Source: Paraburkholderia phytofirmans OLGA172 (GTDB lineage Bacteria; Pseudomonadota; Gammaproteobacteria; Burkholderiales; Burkholderiaceae). Taken from it: a DNA stretch of 64,000 nucleotides. Shown here piece after piece: positions 27,440-40,634 of this stretch (position 1 is its first letter; each line of letters starts with the position of its first letter). A model generated the notes under the pieces. That model saw only the letters and a list, made by a program, of their open reading frames with translations, made no database searches and was not told the origin of the DNA. The stretch is from NCBI RefSeq assembly GCF_001634365.1, contig NZ_CP014578.1:4526001-4590000 (forward strand). Direction: 5' to 3'. The position numbers were made by a program, and so were the translations under genes.

Positions 27440-27865
27440 TTATTTCTGACCGCGCAGCTTGCGCAAACGCTGGATCGCAGCGAGCTGAGCCGTCGCGTAC
27501 GCCAGTTCCGCTTGCGCGGTGGCGTATTCGAGGTTCGAACCCGTGTTTTGCAGCGCTTCTTCCGCACGCTTGCGTGCATCTTCGGCCTTGGCTTCGTCGA
27601 GATCCTTGCCGCGAATGGCCGTGTCGGCGAGAACCGTCACTGCGCCCGGCTGGACTTCGAGAATGCCGCCGGCGACGAACACAAACTCTTCTTCGCCGTT
27701 TTCAACTTCGATGCGCACCGCGCCCGGACGAATCCGCGTGATAAGCGGCGTGTGGCCCGGCAAAATGCCGAGTTCACCCGCTTCGCCCGGCAGCGCGACG
27801 AACTTCGCCTGGCCCGAGAAGATCTGCTCTTCCGCGCTGACGACGTCTACTTTAATAGTTGCCAT
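27440..27865 (-). CDS. atpC: ATP synthase epsilon subunit
   Basis: Central-stalk subunit of F1, 141 aa, that couples rotation and can inhibit ATP hydrolysis. The N-terminal beta-sandwich starts [16 protein letters not shown] and contains [19 protein letters not shown]; the C terminus is the usual two-helix hairpin rich in Ala, Glu and Arg. Start ATG 27865 (MATIKV) is the family start; the open extension to 27922 is translated from a repeat element ([10 protein letters not shown]) and is not real coding. Last gene of the atp operon. Confidence 0.96.
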   Translation of the reverse strand: MATIKVDVVSAEEQIFSGQAKFVALPGEAGELGILPGHTPLITRIRPGAVRIEVENGEEEFVFVAGGILEVQPGAVTVLADTAIRGKDLDEAKAEDARKRAEEALQNTGSNLEYATAQAELAYATAQLAAIQRLRKLRGQK

Positions 27866-27882
27866 ATCGACTCCTGTGTCGA

Positions 27883-27970
27883 CCAGAGTTAGCGCTTTAG
27901 CGCTTACTCTGGCCCCATGCAAAGCTCGACCAGAGTTGGCGCTTTCGCGCTTACTCGGGTCCCATGCAAG
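27883..27970. repeat. Two palindromic intergenic repeats between atpC and atpD
   Basis: Two imperfect copies in tandem, 27883-27923 and 27930-27970, of a unit of the form CAGAGTTGGCGCTTTCGCGC followed by TTACTCGGGTCCCATGCAA. Each folds into a hairpin (arms around GCGCTT and the outer CCAGAGT/ACTCTGG or similar). A third copy lies before atpG at 30468-30510. They look like a REP-type intergenic element. Confidence 0.75.
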
Positions 27971-28068
27971 GCTGGGTTGAGCGTAGTAAGAGGCGCCGGC
28001 TTGGCGTTCCGATACCGTGCAGGTATCGATCCGCGCGAGGCCGGCGCCCGCTTCGTTACACCCGACCT

Positions 28069-29481
<1,413 letters not shown>

Positions 29482-29565
29482 TCAATTCTTCACTCGCGCA
29501 AAGGCGCAGTTTCGGTGGGGTGCGCCACAAAGGCGCACACGAAGCGGCGTGCCTGACCGTCAAGA

Positions 29566-30450
29566 TCAGACTGCTGCTGCGCCACCGACGATTTCCGACA
29601 GTTCTTTCGTGATCGCGGCCTGACGGCTCTTGTTGTACACGAGCTGCAGTTCGTTGATGACCGTCTTCGCGTTGTCCGAAGCGGCCTTCATTGCGACCAT
29701 TCGTGCCGACTGCTCCGATGCCATGTTTTCCGCGACGGCCTGATAGACCAGCGCTTCGACATAACGCACCAGCAGTTCGTCCACCACGGCCTGTGCATCC
29801 GGCTCGTAGATGTAGTCCCACTGCGTGCTCGGCGTCGTGCCGTCTTCGTCCTTGCGCTCGAACTGATCTGCCGACAGCGGCAGCAGTTGCTCGATCACCG
29901 GCTCCTGCTTCATCGTGTTGACGAAGCGCGTGTACGCGAGGTACACCGCCGAAACCTTGCCTTCCGAGTACAGGTCGAGCTGCACCTTCACCGCGCCGAT
30001 CAGCTTTTCCAGATGCGGCGTGTCACCCAGATGGACGACATTCGACACCACCTTGGCGCGCAGACGGTTCAGGAAACCCAGACCCTTGGTGCCGATTGCA
30101 GTTGCTTCGATCGTCTTGCCCTGGCCTTCCAGTTCCTTGAACTTCTGCAGCGACGCACGCAGCACGTTGGTGTTCATACCACCGCACAAACCTTTATCGG
30201 TCGTCACGAGGATGATGCCGGCCGCCTTCGCGCCTTCGTTCGACACCATGAACGGGTGACGATACTCCGGGTTCGCACGGCTCATGTGCGCAGCGATATC
30301 GCGGACCTTGTCGGCATACGGGCGAGCAGCGCGCATGCGCTCCTGAGCGCGGCGCATCTTCGATGCGGCCACCATCTCCATCGCTTTCGTGATCTTGCGC
30401 GTGTTTTGCACGCTCTTGATCTTGCCGCGAATTTCCTTCATTCCAGCCAT
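29566..30450 (-). CDS. atpG: ATP synthase gamma subunit
   Basis: Rotor shaft of F1, 294 aa. Starts [20 protein letters not shown] and ends with the conserved C-terminal helix [20 protein letters not shown] before [10 protein letters not shown]. The motif [10 protein letters not shown] is present. ATG 30450 has GGAG 7 bases upstream. The longer frame to 30507 ([11 protein letters not shown]) is translated from a palindromic repeat, not part of the protein. Confidence 0.97.
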   Translation of the reverse strand: MAGMKEIRGKIKSVQNTRKITKAMEMVAASKMRRAQERMRAARPYADKVRDIAAHMSRANPEYRHPFMVSNEGAKAAGIILVTTDKGLCGGMNTNVLRASLQKFKELEGQGKTIEATAIGTKGLGFLNRLRAKVVSNVVHLGDTPHLEKLIGAVKVQLDLYSEGKVSAVYLAYTRFVNTMKQEPVIEQLLPLSADQFERKDEDGTTPSTQWDYIYEPDAQAVVDELLVRYVEALVYQAVAENMASEQSARMVAMKAASDNAKTVINELQLVYNKSRQAAITKELSEIVGGAAAV

Positions 30451-30467
30451 TGCTTGCTCCTTGTCGG

Positions 30468-30510
30468 CCCGAGTTGGCGCTTCAGCGCTTACTCGGGTCC
30501 CATGCAAAGC
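30468..30510. repeat. Palindromic intergenic repeat before atpG
   Basis: Third copy of the element at 27883-27970: CCCGAGTTGGCGCTTCAGCG then CTTACTCGGGTCCCATGCAA. The outer arms CCCGAGT/ACTCGGG pair perfectly around an inner GCGCTT/AAGCGC-type stem. It lies 17 bases upstream of the atpG start in the transcribed spacer. Confidence 0.75.
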
Positions 30511-30589
30511 GATCGAAGCAGCGCGGGTTCAGTTGCCTGCGGCCCGCGCCGCTTCAAGGTCCGTTTAGGCCTTGAGGATCACTCGCAGA

Positions 30590-32131
<1,542 letters not shown>

Positions 32132-32189
32132 TATTCGCTCCTGATAGTCAATTCTGTTGCGTGCCAGCCGCTGAAGCGCCTCGGGCGCT

Positions 32190-32729
32190 TCAGGCCGTCA
32201 GAGCCGTCTGCATGCTGGCAAGCCGCGCGCGGACCGAGGTATCGAGCACTTCGTCGCCAACCGTCACGCGCACGCCGCCGATGAGCGACGAGTCGACTTC
32301 GACCGTCGGCTTCAGCTTGCGCTTGAATTTGCGTTCGAGACCTGCGACGAGTTCGTTCAACTGCGCGCCTTCGAGCGGGAATGCGCTGACGATCAGCACA
32401 TCTGCCGCCCCTTCGCGGGCGTTCTTCAACTCTTCGAACTGCGTGGCGATTTCCGGCAGCAATTGCAGGCGATGGTTATCGACCAGCATTTGCACCAGAT
32501 TCTTCGCTTGCGCATTGTCCTTGAGCGGCGACTTGACCGCGGACAGCAGCAGATCGCTGACCTGTGCGCGGCTCACTTTCGGACTCGAGGCGATCGACAG
32601 CACTTCGGGCAGACGCGCAACCTGTGCCAACTCCTGCACGAGCGTGGACCAGGCGGCGATGTCACCAGCTTCGGCCACGCCAAACAGCGCTTCTGCGTAC
32701 GGACGGGCGATGGTTGCAAGTTCGGCCAT
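32190..32729 (-). CDS. atpH: ATP synthase delta subunit
   Basis: Peripheral stalk cap of F1 (OSCP equivalent), 179 aa. N-terminal six-helix bundle starts [19 protein letters not shown], and the C-terminal signature is [20 protein letters not shown], then [12 protein letters not shown]. The start lies 2 bases after the atpF stop, so the two are translationally coupled. A 10-bp hairpin (32171-32193) overlaps the stop codon. Confidence 0.96.
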   Translation of the reverse strand: MAELATIARPYAEALFGVAEAGDIAAWSTLVQELAQVARLPEVLSIASSPKVSRAQVSDLLLSAVKSPLKDNAQAKNLVQMLVDNHRLQLLPEIATQFEELKNAREGAADVLIVSAFPLEGAQLNELVAGLERKFKRKLKPTVEVDSSLIGGVRVTVGDEVLDTSVRARLASMQTALTA

Positions 32730-32731
32730 GA

Positions 32732-33202
32732 TCAGAGCTCGGCTTTCAGTTGATTCAGCAGGTCAGCGTGAGCTGCCTGGTCGACTTCGCGCTTCAGGAT
32801 CTGTTCAGCGCCCTTCACGGCGAGTGCGGCAACTTCGCCGCGCAGCGCTTCGCGAGCCTTCACGACTTGCTGGTCCGCGTCGGCCTTCGCTTGCGCGATG
32901 ATGCGAGCGGCTTCAGCTTGTGCTTGAGCCTTGATTTCGTCAGCGACTGTCACTGCGCGCTTTTCGGCGTCAGCAATACGTTGCTGACCGTCGTTGCGTG
33001 CCTGAGCGAGTTCCTGGTCGACGCGCTTGTGGGCGGCTTCGAGTTCCGCCTTGCCCTTTTCAGCAGCCGACAAACCGTCAGCGATCTTCTTCGAGCGCTC
33101 GTCGAGGGCGTTGATCAACGGCGGCCACACGAACTTCATCGTGAACCACGCGAGGATCAGGAACACGACCATTTGCGCAAACAGGGTTGCGTTGAGATTC
33201 AC
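32732..33202 (-). CDS. atpF: ATP synthase b subunit
   Basis: Peripheral stator of Fo, 156 aa. One N-terminal membrane helix (about residues 6-26, [20 protein letters not shown]) is followed by a long charged, Ala-rich helix that dimerises ([20 protein letters not shown] region). Normal length for the bacterial b subunit. It sits between atpE and atpH in the standard order. Confidence 0.97.
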   Translation of the reverse strand: MNLNATLFAQMVVFLILAWFTMKFVWPPLINALDERSKKIADGLSAAEKGKAELEAAHKRVDQELAQARNDGQQRIADAEKRAVTVADEIKAQAQAEAARIIAQAKADADQQVVKAREALRGEVAALAVKGAEQILKREVDQAAHADLLNQLKAEL

Positions 33203-33340
33203 GGTGTTTCCTTAAACGTTGCTAGTTCGGAAAGTGAAACGGCAAGGCGCTCATCGATTCTGTATTCGATCAGCGCCCAAGTGCCCGTTCCGCCCTGCGC
33301 CTTTACCAGTTATAGCTCAGGCGCAAACTTCCGAGGAACC

Positions 33341-33634
<294 letters not shown>

Positions 33635-33703
33635 TTAGAACTGGTTGGAACTGGGATTTAATAAAACAAAACTAAAAACAATTCGTCGTTCGACACGCCG
33701 TGA

Positions 33704-34555
33704 TTAGTGGGTGTCGTGTGCCTGTCCGATGTACACGAGCGTCAGCATCATGAAAATGAACGCTTGCAGCAGAACGATCAGGATGTGGAAGATCGCCCAG
33801 ACCGTGCCTGCGATGACGTGGCCGATAAAGCCGAGCACTGACGCGTCCGCGCCGAAACCCCACATGCTGCCGAGGAGAGCAATCAGCAGGAACAACAGCT
33901 CGCCCGCGTACATGTTGCCGAACAGCCGCATGCCGAGCGAAACCGTCTTTGCGACGAACTCGATGATGTTCAATGCAAGGTTCGGGATCCACAGCAGCGG
34001 ATGCGCGCCGAACGGAGCCGACAGCAGTTCATGCACGAAGCCGCCTGCGCCCTTGATCTTGAAGTTGTAGTAAATCATCAGCGCGAACACGCCGAGCGCG
34101 ATGCCGAGCGTGCCGTTCAGGTCGGCGGTCGGCACGATGCGGTGATGGGGGATGACTTCCGAGAGGCCCAGCCAGCCGATCACGCGGCCCGGCAGGTCGA
34201 CGGGGATGAAGTCGAGCGAGTTCATCAACGCGACCCAGACGAACACGGTCAGTGCCAGCGGTGCGATGAAGGTGCGCGAGCCGTGGATCATCGACTTCGA
34301 TTGATCTTCGACCATCTCGACCAGCATTTCGATCGCGCACTGGAAACGGCCCGGCACGCCGGACGTCGCCTTGCGGGCTGCGAGATGCAGGATGGCGATC
34401 GTGGCCAGACCGCAAACGATCGACCAGAAAAGGGTGTCCAGATTCCACACGTGAATGTCGAAAATCGACGTCTGGTGCGCGGTGGAAAAGTTCTGCAAGT
34501 GGTGCGCGATGTACTCGGACGGATCCAGAGCGCGCGTGCCTTCGCTAGCTGCCAT
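33704..34555 (-). CDS. atpB: ATP synthase a subunit
   Basis: Fo proton-channel subunit, 283 aa, several membrane helices. The essential Arg region near the C terminus reads [21 protein letters not shown] terminus [20 protein letters not shown] is the usual start; the open frame to 34609 adds 18 unmatched residues. Between atpI and atpE as expected. Confidence 0.97.
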   Translation of the reverse strand: MAASEGTRALDPSEYIAHHLQNFSTAHQTSIFDIHVWNLDTLFWSIVCGLATIAILHLAARKATSGVPGRFQCAIEMLVEMVEDQSKSMIHGSRTFIAPLALTVFVWVALMNSLDFIPVDLPGRVIGWLGLSEVIPHHRIVPTADLNGTLGIALGVFALMIYYNFKIKGAGGFVHELLSAPFGAHPLLWIPNLALNIIEFVAKTVSLGMRLFGNMYAGELLFLLIALLGSMWGFGADASVLGFIGHVIAGTVWAIFHILIVLLQAFIFMMLTLVYIGQAHDTH

Positions 34556-34716
34556 ATCGTTAATGCCACCCAAATTGTCGAAAATCGTCTTAGGCCGGTC
34601 CCGCCGCAATTCTGTATTGCGGGAACATGCCGGGTGCGGATCGTGTCATATCCGCACTCCTTACGCCAGCGCTGCGCGCCAGCCTGAATTTTGTGCTGCT
34701 ACTCTCTGCTACTACC

Positions 34717-35262
34717 TTAACGCCACGCGAGGGCGATCCAGTAAGTCTTGAGCGCGATGAGGTAGGTCACGAGCAGCGGCACCCAGCGTACGTCGTGATA
34801 CCAGAAGGCGATGGCTACAAACATCGCGATCGTTGTCCCCATCTTGAGCGCTTCGCCGATCATCCAGCTCATCACTGTTTCGGCGCCGCTCAGCGTTCTA
34901 AGACGTGCCGCGAACAACGCGCCCGGCACCCAGCAGATCGCCCCCCCCAGGAACGCGGACAGCGCAGCAGCGCCCGGCGGCTTGTAGAACAGCCACCAAA
35001 CCAGCGTAGCACCCAGGGACAAAACCATTTGCGCCGCCACGACCTTAAAAGGCGTGACGCGCGATGGACGACTCACACTGGGGCCAAACAACTTTTCAGC
35101 CTCGGCCCGGGTGAGCGGAACGATATTGTTATCTTGTTGCTCGACATCCCACGCATCGTCAGTTGTAGCGTGCTGACCGGTGGACGCATCGGAAGCGGTG
35201 CGTTCAGCGCGGAGGTCGTCACGCCCATTTTTCGGCGCTTGATTCGACGTTTTAACCGCCAT
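34717..35262 (-). CDS. atpI: ATP synthase subunit I
   Basis: Small membrane protein, 181 aa, first gene of the atp operon. In other bacteria it assists c-ring assembly and cation supply. About 80 N-terminal residues are hydrophilic and acidic (RAERTASDASTGQHATTDDA); four hydrophobic helices follow (for example VVAAQMVLSLGATLVWWLFY and MGTTIAMFVAIAFWYH). The N-terminal extension is longer than in E. coli AtpI. Confidence 0.88.
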   Translation of the reverse strand: MAVKTSNQAPKNGRDDLRAERTASDASTGQHATTDDAWDVEQQDNNIVPLTRAEAEKLFGPSVSRPSRVTPFKVVAAQMVLSLGATLVWWLFYKPPGAAALSAFLGGAICWVPGALFAARLRTLSGAETVMSWMIGEALKMGTTIAMFVAIAFWYHDVRWVPLLVTYLIALKTYWIALAWR

Positions 35263-35341
35263 CGCAGTGTTCCGAAAGTCTTGTTCCAGCCCGCGTGCTT
35301 ACGCTGCGCTTACGGGGTTGCCGTGCAATTAAATCCGGGCG

Positions 35342-35370
35342 ATTGTAAGCGATAGTTGCAGGCAATTCAA
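35342..35370 (-). promoter_or_regulatory. Sigma70-like promoter of the atp operon
   Basis: On the minus strand TTGAAT (35370-35365), a 17-bp spacer and TACAAT (35347-35342). The -10 box ends 80 bp upstream of the atpI start. Confidence 0.7.
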
Positions 35371-35865
35371 GACTTTAGGCCGCTCAATAACCAGTGTGAA
35401 AACGGCCTTCACGATGCGGGAACGTGATCTCGGGCGACGTGTACACGACAAATGTAAGGCGGTCGGGGGGCGGCAAAACATGCGTGATGAATCGAGGCGG
35501 TTGAAGTGCGCGGATGCGTCGTTTCGACGCTGCTGAAGACGTCTCAAATATGCAACAGACGACTGTTTTTGCCAGCTTTGGTGGACATAAAGGACGGCGC
35601 CGGGTAGGAGCACGACGGCAAGTGCAGGCCGTGGCCCTCTCCATTGCGACCAAACAAGATTGGGGGCCGCCCTTCGTGCCGGACGATCGACGCCGCGAGC
35701 GGTCAGGCCACCCCGCAAGCAGCAACGTCCGCACTACCAACTCAAATCTCTGCACGACCCGACCATCCCGGCATCAGCGGGAAAACGACAGCGCACGCCA
35801 ATATGCCGGAATCCTAATTATTAACCGCAACATATACTCAGGAATCCAACTGAAATTCACTTAGG
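35371..35865. other. Intergenic region between atp promoter and parB side
   Basis: No gene, RNA or repeat is recognised here. Open frames are short and low in protein character. Confidence 0.4.
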
Positions 35866-35997
35866 TTATCGATCAATCAGAGAGATCGTCAAACGAGCCA
35901 CGCTTGCGGCAAATACGACCGCTGCGCCGCCCGCTACCGCCGAAAACACACCAAACTGCTTGCGAGCGCGAGCGAAACTCAACCCACCCGCAAGCAT
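35866..35997 (-). CDS. Tiny membrane protein after parB, hypothetical
   Basis: ORF of 43 aa, MLAGGLSFARARKQFGVFSA then VAGGAAVVFAASVARLTISL and IDR. It has a strong ribosome site (GGGGGAG, 6 bases upstream) and one hydrophobic helix (about residues 15-40). It starts 31 bp after the parB stop on the same strand, so it could be the last gene of the mnmG-rsmG-parAB unit. No family recognised. Confidence 0.55.
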   Translation of the reverse strand: MLAGGLSFARARKQFGVFSAVAGGAAVVFAASVARLTISLIDR

Positions 35998-36028
35998 ATT
36001 CAACTCCCCCGCGTTCAACCCGCCACGA

Positions 36029-36916
36029 TCAGACGGTAGCATTACCACGCAGCCGCACAAGAATGCCTTCCAGTGCGTCCAGATCGCCGAAGTCCACCAG
36101 CACCTGGCCGCGGCCGCGCCGGCCGAGCTTGATCTTCACGGTTGCGGAGAGCAGATCGGACAACTCCTCTTCGAGCCGTCGCGTGTCGCGGCCGCCGTCC
36201 TGATTCGCCCGCGCCTTCACTGCGGGCGCAGCCTTGGTGGTCGCCGTCACCAGCTTTTCGGTCTCGCGCACCGACATGCGCTTGTTGACGACCTGGTTGG
36301 CCATCGTGATCTGCGTCGCGGCGTCGACGGCTAGCAGCGCGCGTGCATGCCCCATATCGAGATCACCGGCCAGCAACATCGTCTGCACCGGCGCTGCCAG
36401 GTTGAGCAAACGCAGCAGATTCGATACAGCGCTGCGCGAGCGGCCCACCGATTCAGCCGCCTGCTCGTGCGTGAAATTGAACTCGTCGAGCAAGCGCTGA
36501 ATGCCCTGCGCTTCTTCCAGCGGATTCAGATCTTCGCGCTGGATGTTCTCGATCAACGCCATCGCCGCGGCGGCCTGGTCCGGGACGTCCTTCACCAGCA
36601 CCGGCACCTCGTCGAGGCCAGCAAGACGTGCGGCGCGGAAACGCCGCTCGCCGGCGATAATCTCGTACTTGTCCGCCGAGACCGGCCGCACGAGGATCGG
36701 TTGCATCAGCCCTTGGGCACGGATGCTGGCCGCCAATTCCTGCAACGCGCCTTCGTCCATACGCGTGCGAGGCTGGTACTTGCCGGCCTGCAGCTTGCTG
36801 AGCGGCAGCACGTGCGGCGCACCCTCGATCGCCACAGCCTCGGTAATATCCGCACTGCCACCAAGCAATGCTTCCAGGCCACGGCCCAATCCCTTTTTTC
36901 TTGCTACTGCGTTCAT
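36029..36916 (-). CDS. parB: Chromosome-partitioning protein ParB
   Basis: ParB, 295 aa, is a CTP-dependent clamp that loads on parS and spreads along DNA to organise and segregate the origin region. N-terminal MNAVARKKGLGRGLEALLGG is the ParA-interacting segment. The CTP-binding region shows GERRFRAARLAG and ALIENIQREDLNPLEEA. The helix-turn-helix is EQAAESVGRSRSAVSNLLRL. The C-terminal dimerisation domain ends LRGNATV. Two matching parS sites lie within 4 kb. It starts 18 bp after the parA stop. Confidence 0.97.
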   Translation of the reverse strand: MNAVARKKGLGRGLEALLGGSADITEAVAIEGAPHVLPLSKLQAGKYQPRTRMDEGALQELAASIRAQGLMQPILVRPVSADKYEIIAGERRFRAARLAGLDEVPVLVKDVPDQAAAAMALIENIQREDLNPLEEAQGIQRLLDEFNFTHEQAAESVGRSRSAVSNLLRLLNLAAPVQTMLLAGDLDMGHARALLAVDAATQITMANQVVNKRMSVRETEKLVTATTKAAPAVKARANQDGGRDTRRLEEELSDLLSATVKIKLGRRGRGQVLVDFGDLDALEGILVRLRGNATV

Positions 36917-36934
36917 TGTGCTTCCTCGATCCGC

Positions 36935-37726
36935 TTAGGACGCCTGGGGCGCGTCATTCAATGCGCGCACCCGCTCAATCATCTCTGCACCGAACTGCAC
37001 ATACGCCTGCGCGCCACGCGACGCCTTATCGAACACAACACCGGGCAACCCATAGCTAGGCGCCTCGGCAAGACGCACGTTGCGCGGGATCACCACATCG
37101 AACACCTTGTCGCCAAAGTGCTCTTTCAGTTGATCCGAGACTTGCTGTTGCAATGTGATGCGCGGATCGAACATCACACGCAGCAGGCCGATCACCTTCA
37201 GATCGCGATTCAGGTTCGCGTGCACCTGCTTGATCGTGTTGACCAGGTCGGATAGACCCTCGAGCGCGAAGTACTCGCACTGCATCGGGATCACCACGCC
37301 ATGCGCGGCGCACAAACCGTTCAGCGTCAGCAGTGACAAAGCCGGCGGGCAGTCGATCAGCACGAAGTCGTATTCACGTTCAACCGCCGCCAAGGCGATC
37401 TTCATTTGGCGCTCGCGGTTCTGCACGCTGACCAGTTCGACCTCGGCACCTGCCAATTCGCGGTTCGCGGGCAGCACGTCATAGCCGACGGCTTCTGGGC
37501 GTACTCGGGCATCCGCCACCGAGACGCCGTCCACGAGCACTTCGTAGACGGTGTTCGTGCATGCGCCCTTGTCTACACCGCTGCCCATCGTGGCGTTGCC
37601 CTGCGGGTCCAGATCGATGAGAAGGACTCGCTGTCCCTGCGCTGCCAAGCTCGCGGCCAGATTGACTGCCGTCGTCGTCTTGCCGACACCGCCCTTCTGG
37701 TTTGCAACGCAGAAAATTTTTGCCAT
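36935..37726 (-). CDS. parA: Chromosome-partitioning ATPase ParA (Soj)
   Basis: ParA/Soj, 263 aa, binds DNA as an ATP dimer and moves ParB-parS complexes. The deviant Walker A KGGVGKTTTAVNLAASLA with signature Lys, the A' motif LIDLDPQGNAT and Walker B FVLIDCPPAL are complete. No N-terminal DNA-binding extension, as expected for chromosomal type Ib ParA. It lies 93 bp after rsmG. Confidence 0.97.
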   Translation of the reverse strand: MAKIFCVANQKGGVGKTTTAVNLAASLAAQGQRVLLIDLDPQGNATMGSGVDKGACTNTVYEVLVDGVSVADARVRPEAVGYDVLPANRELAGAEVELVSVQNRERQMKIALAAVEREYDFVLIDCPPALSLLTLNGLCAAHGVVIPMQCEYFALEGLSDLVNTIKQVHANLNRDLKVIGLLRVMFDPRITLQQQVSDQLKEHFGDKVFDVVIPRNVRLAEAPSYGLPGVVFDKASRGAQAYVQFGAEMIERVRALNDAPQAS

Positions 37727-37819
37727 CGTTGGTGTGTCCCTTTTGCTGCCTGAAGCTGCTTGAATAAAGTAGAAAGCGCCTGTGGTACGCGGTGCGTGCC
37801 TTGGATCTGCCGGTAGCCG

Positions 37820-38503
37820 TCAGTGGTCGGCGTCCACCCGAACCTTGATCAGATGCCGTTCTGCGTCGAGCGACGGCACGTTCAGCCGAATGATCTGCTC
37901 CACGTGGGCACCTGCTGGCAAACGTTCGATCTCGCCATCCGGGCGCACGCCCTTCATCGCCCAGATCGCGCCCTGCTCCGCAACCAGATGACGGGCCAGT
38001 GTAACGAAATCCGCGAGCTCTGCGAATGCGCGCGACACGATTACGTCGAACTTTGCCGGTACTTCGGCGCCCGGCTGCAAAGTCTCGACGCGGCCTGTGA
38101 CGACCGAGAGATTCGCAAGGCCGAGTTCAGCCTTAGCCTGCGCCTGAAAAGCTGTCTTTTTATGAACGATATCGTTCACGGTGACGGTCCAGCCGGGCAG
38201 TACGATAGCCAGCACGATACCGGGCAGACCACCACCGGAACCCACGTCCAGCACAGAGGAAACGCCGCGCGTAGCGAGATGCGGCACGATCGAAAGCGAA
38301 TCCAGGATGTGCTGGATAAGCATCTGCCGCGGATCACGAATCGCCGTCAGGTTGTACACGGCGTTCCACTTGGACAGCAGCGCAACATAGTCGAGCAGTT
38401 TGCCGAGTTGCGCGTCGCTCAGATCGAGGCCGAGTTCGCGAACGCCGCTTGCCAACAGCGGCGCCAAAGCCTCGTTACCGCTTCCCTTCTGACTCACCGT
38501 CAT
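37820..38503 (-). CDS. rsmG: 16S rRNA (guanine527-N7)-methyltransferase
   Basis: RsmG (GidB), 227 aa, adds N7-methyl to G527 of 16S rRNA using SAM. The SAM-binding loop is [17 protein letters not shown], preceded by [14 protein letters not shown]; the [10 protein letters not shown] motif follows. Its ATG overlaps the mnmG stop as ATGA, so the two are translationally coupled. Confidence 0.96.
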   Translation of the reverse strand: MTVSQKGSGNEALAPLLASGVRELGLDLSDAQLGKLLDYVALLSKWNAVYNLTAIRDPRQMLIQHILDSLSIVPHLATRGVSSVLDVGSGGGLPGIVLAIVLPGWTVTVNDIVHKKTAFQAQAKAELGLANLSVVTGRVETLQPGAEVPAKFDVIVSRAFAELADFVTLARHLVAEQGAIWAMKGVRPDGEIERLPAGAHVEQIIRLNVPSLDAERHLIKVRVDADH

Positions 38504-40458
38504 TGCGTCACCGGCGTGCTGTCGGCGCCGGGTTCGGCAGGTTTCGTCGAGCGCCGCCCCAAGCCACGCTTCAGGTGCACCATCAGCAAGGAGATCGCTG
38601 CCGGCGTAATGCCGGAGATACGCGACGCCTGGCCGATGGTCTCGGGGCGGAATTGCGTCAGCTTCTGACGCGCTTCGAACGACAGCCCCCTCACCTCGGC
38701 GTAGTCCAACCCCTCCGGCAAACGCGTACTTTCGTGCGATTCATTTCGCTCGATCTCATCGGCTTGGCGATCGATGTAACCTTGATACTTGATGCCGATC
38801 TCGATCTGCTCCTTGATCTGAGCGAGCAGAACATCGTCTTCGGCCAGCGTTTCAGGGGCAGCGCATGCGCCCGCGCGCAAACCGCAGACGCCGTCGTACG
38901 TCACGCCCGGACGGCGCAGCAGATCCGCCAAACTATATTCGTGGTCGATCGGTTTGCCGAGCAATGCGGTCGCTTCTTCAGCCGGTAACGTCTTAGGATT
39001 GACCCAAGTCGTGCGCAGGCGCTCTGTTTCACGTGAAACAGCATCGCGCTTGCGGCTGAATGCGTCCCAACGGACGTCGTCGACCACACCGAGTTCGCGG
39101 CCGATCTCCGTCAGACGCATATCGGCGTTGTCTTCGCGTAGGCTCAGACGGTATTCGGCACGGCTCGTGAACATCCGATACGGCTCGGACACCCCACGCG
39201 TCACCAGATCGTCGACTAGAACACCCAAGTACGCCTGATCGCGGCGCGGGCACCATGCATCCTTGCCCTGCACCTGCAGGCCGGCATTGATCCCCGCCAG
39301 CAAACCTTGCGCAGCCGCTTCTTCGTAGCCGGTCGTGCCATTGATCTGGCCCGCGAAGAACAGCCCGTGGATCACCTTGGTTTCCAGCGATGCCTTCAGC
39401 CCGCGCGGATCGAAGTAGTCGTATTCGATCGCGTAGCCCGGCCGCAGAATATGCGCGTGCTCCAAACCACGCATAGAACGCACGAGTTCCAGTTGCACGT
39501 CGAACGGCAGACTGGTGGAAATCCCATTGGGATAAAACTCGTTCGTCGTCAGTCCTTCCGGCTCGAGGAAGATCTGATGCGATTCCTTAGATGCGAAGCG
39601 GTGAATCTTGTCCTCGATCGACGGGCAATACCGCGGCCCCACCCCTTCGATCACGCCGGTATACATCGGCGAACGGTCGAGACCACCACGGATAATGTCG
39701 TGCGTGCGCTCATTCGTATGCGTGACCCAGCACGGCACCTGTCGCGGATGCTGTTCGACACGCCCCAGAAACGAGAAAACCGGCACCGGATCCAGATCGC
39801 CCGGCTGCTCCTCAAGCTTCGAAAAGTCGATCGTCCGGCCGTCGATGCGCGGCGGCGTCCCGGTTTTGAGGCGCCCTTGCGGCAGCTTTAATTCCTTGAG
39901 ACGGGCAGACAGCGACACCGCCGCCGGATCGCCGGCACGGCCACCGGTGTAGTTATTCAAACCCACGTGAATCTTGCCGTCGAGGAACGTCCCAGCCGTC
40001 AGCACGACTGCGCGCGAGCGGAAACGAATTCCCACCTGCGTCACGGCCCCGACCACCCGGTCGCCTTCCACCATCAGATCGTCGACCGCTTGCTGGAACA
40101 GCCACAGGTTCGGCTGATTCTCCAGCCGATGCCGGATCGCCTGCTTGTACAGCAGACGGTCCGCCTGCGCGCGCGTCGCACGGACAGCAGGCCCCTTCGA
40201 CGAATTGAGGATCCGGAACTGGATCCCGCCCTCGTCCGTCGCGGCCGCCATCGCACCGCCGAGCGCATCGACTTCCTTCACCAGATGGCCCTTGCCAATC
40301 CCGCCGATGGACGGGTTGCAGCTCATCTGACCGAGGGTTTCGATGTTATGCGTCAGCAGGAGGGTGGTATTGCCCATGCGTGCCGAAGCCAAAGCGGCTT
40401 CGGTGCCGGCATGACCGCCGCCGACGACGATTACGTCAAATTCTGTGGGAAAAAGCAT
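38500..40458 (-). CDS. mnmG: tRNA uridine 5-carboxymethylaminomethyl modification enzyme MnmG
   Basis: MnmG (GidA), 652 aa, acts with MnmE to modify the wobble uridine of certain tRNAs using FAD. The FAD dinucleotide motif is [17 protein letters not shown], then [20 protein letters not shown]; the second motif [11 protein letters not shown] and the conserved [16 protein letters not shown] follow. Start is placed at ATG 40458 (MLFPTEFDV); an in-frame codon at 40470 adds four residues. A parS site is embedded at 39025-39040. Confidence 0.97.
   Translation of the reverse strand: MLFPTEFDVIVVGGGHAGTEAALASARMGNTTLLLTHNIETLGQMSCNPSIGGIGKGHLVKEVDALGGAMAAATDEGGIQFRILNSSKGPAVRATRAQADRLLYKQAIRHRLENQPNLWLFQQAVDDLMVEGDRVVGAVTQVGIRFRSRAVVLTAGTFLDGKIHVGLNNYTGGRAGDPAAVSLSARLKELKLPQGRLKTGTPPRIDGRTIDFSKLEEQPGDLDPVPVFSFLGRVEQHPRQVPCWVTHTNERTHDIIRGGLDRSPMYTGVIEGVGPRYCPSIEDKIHRFASKESHQIFLEPEGLTTNEFYPNGISTSLPFDVQLELVRSMRGLEHAHILRPGYAIEYDYFDPRGLKASLETKVIHGLFFAGQINGTTGYEEAAAQGLLAGINAGLQVQGKDAWCPRRDQAYLGVLVDDLVTRGVSEPYRMFTSRAEYRLSLREDNADMRLTEIGRELGVVDDVRWDAFSRKRDAVSRETERLRTTWVNPKTLPAEEATALLGKPIDHEYSLADLLRRPGVTYDGVCGLRAGACAAPETLAEDDVLLAQIKEQIEIGIKYQGYIDRQADEIERNESHESTRLPEGLDYAEVRGLSFEARQKLTQFRPETIGQASRISGITPAAISLLMVHLKRGLGRRSTKPAEPGADSTPVTQ
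39025..39040. other. parS: parS site inside mnmG
   Basis: The perfect palindrome TGTTTCACGTGAAACA is the canonical ParB-binding site. It lies within the mnmG reading frame, 1.3 kb from parA. Confidence 0.9.
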
Positions 40459-40570
40459 CGCGGATCTCACGCCAGATCGTCGCGTGAGCCTTTCAAAGGA
40501 AAATGTATGGGCGAATTATAACGGGTTCGGTTTAGGCCCGAATTTCGGCCGAATGGCCAGGCAACAAAAA

Positions 40571-40600
40571 AGCGGTGTGTTTCACGTGAAACACACCGCT
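40571..40600. other. parS: parS site nested in a palindromic terminator
   Basis: TGTTTCACGTGAAACA (40578-40593) is the centre of a 30-bp perfect palindrome with outer arms AGCGGTG/CACCGCT. On the minus strand the palindrome is followed by TTTTTTGTTG, and it lies 35 bp after the livF stop, so it also fits the terminator of the first liv operon. Confidence 0.88.
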
Positions 40601-40634
40601 TTGAACCACAGCGAACCGACCAAAAAATGAAAAA

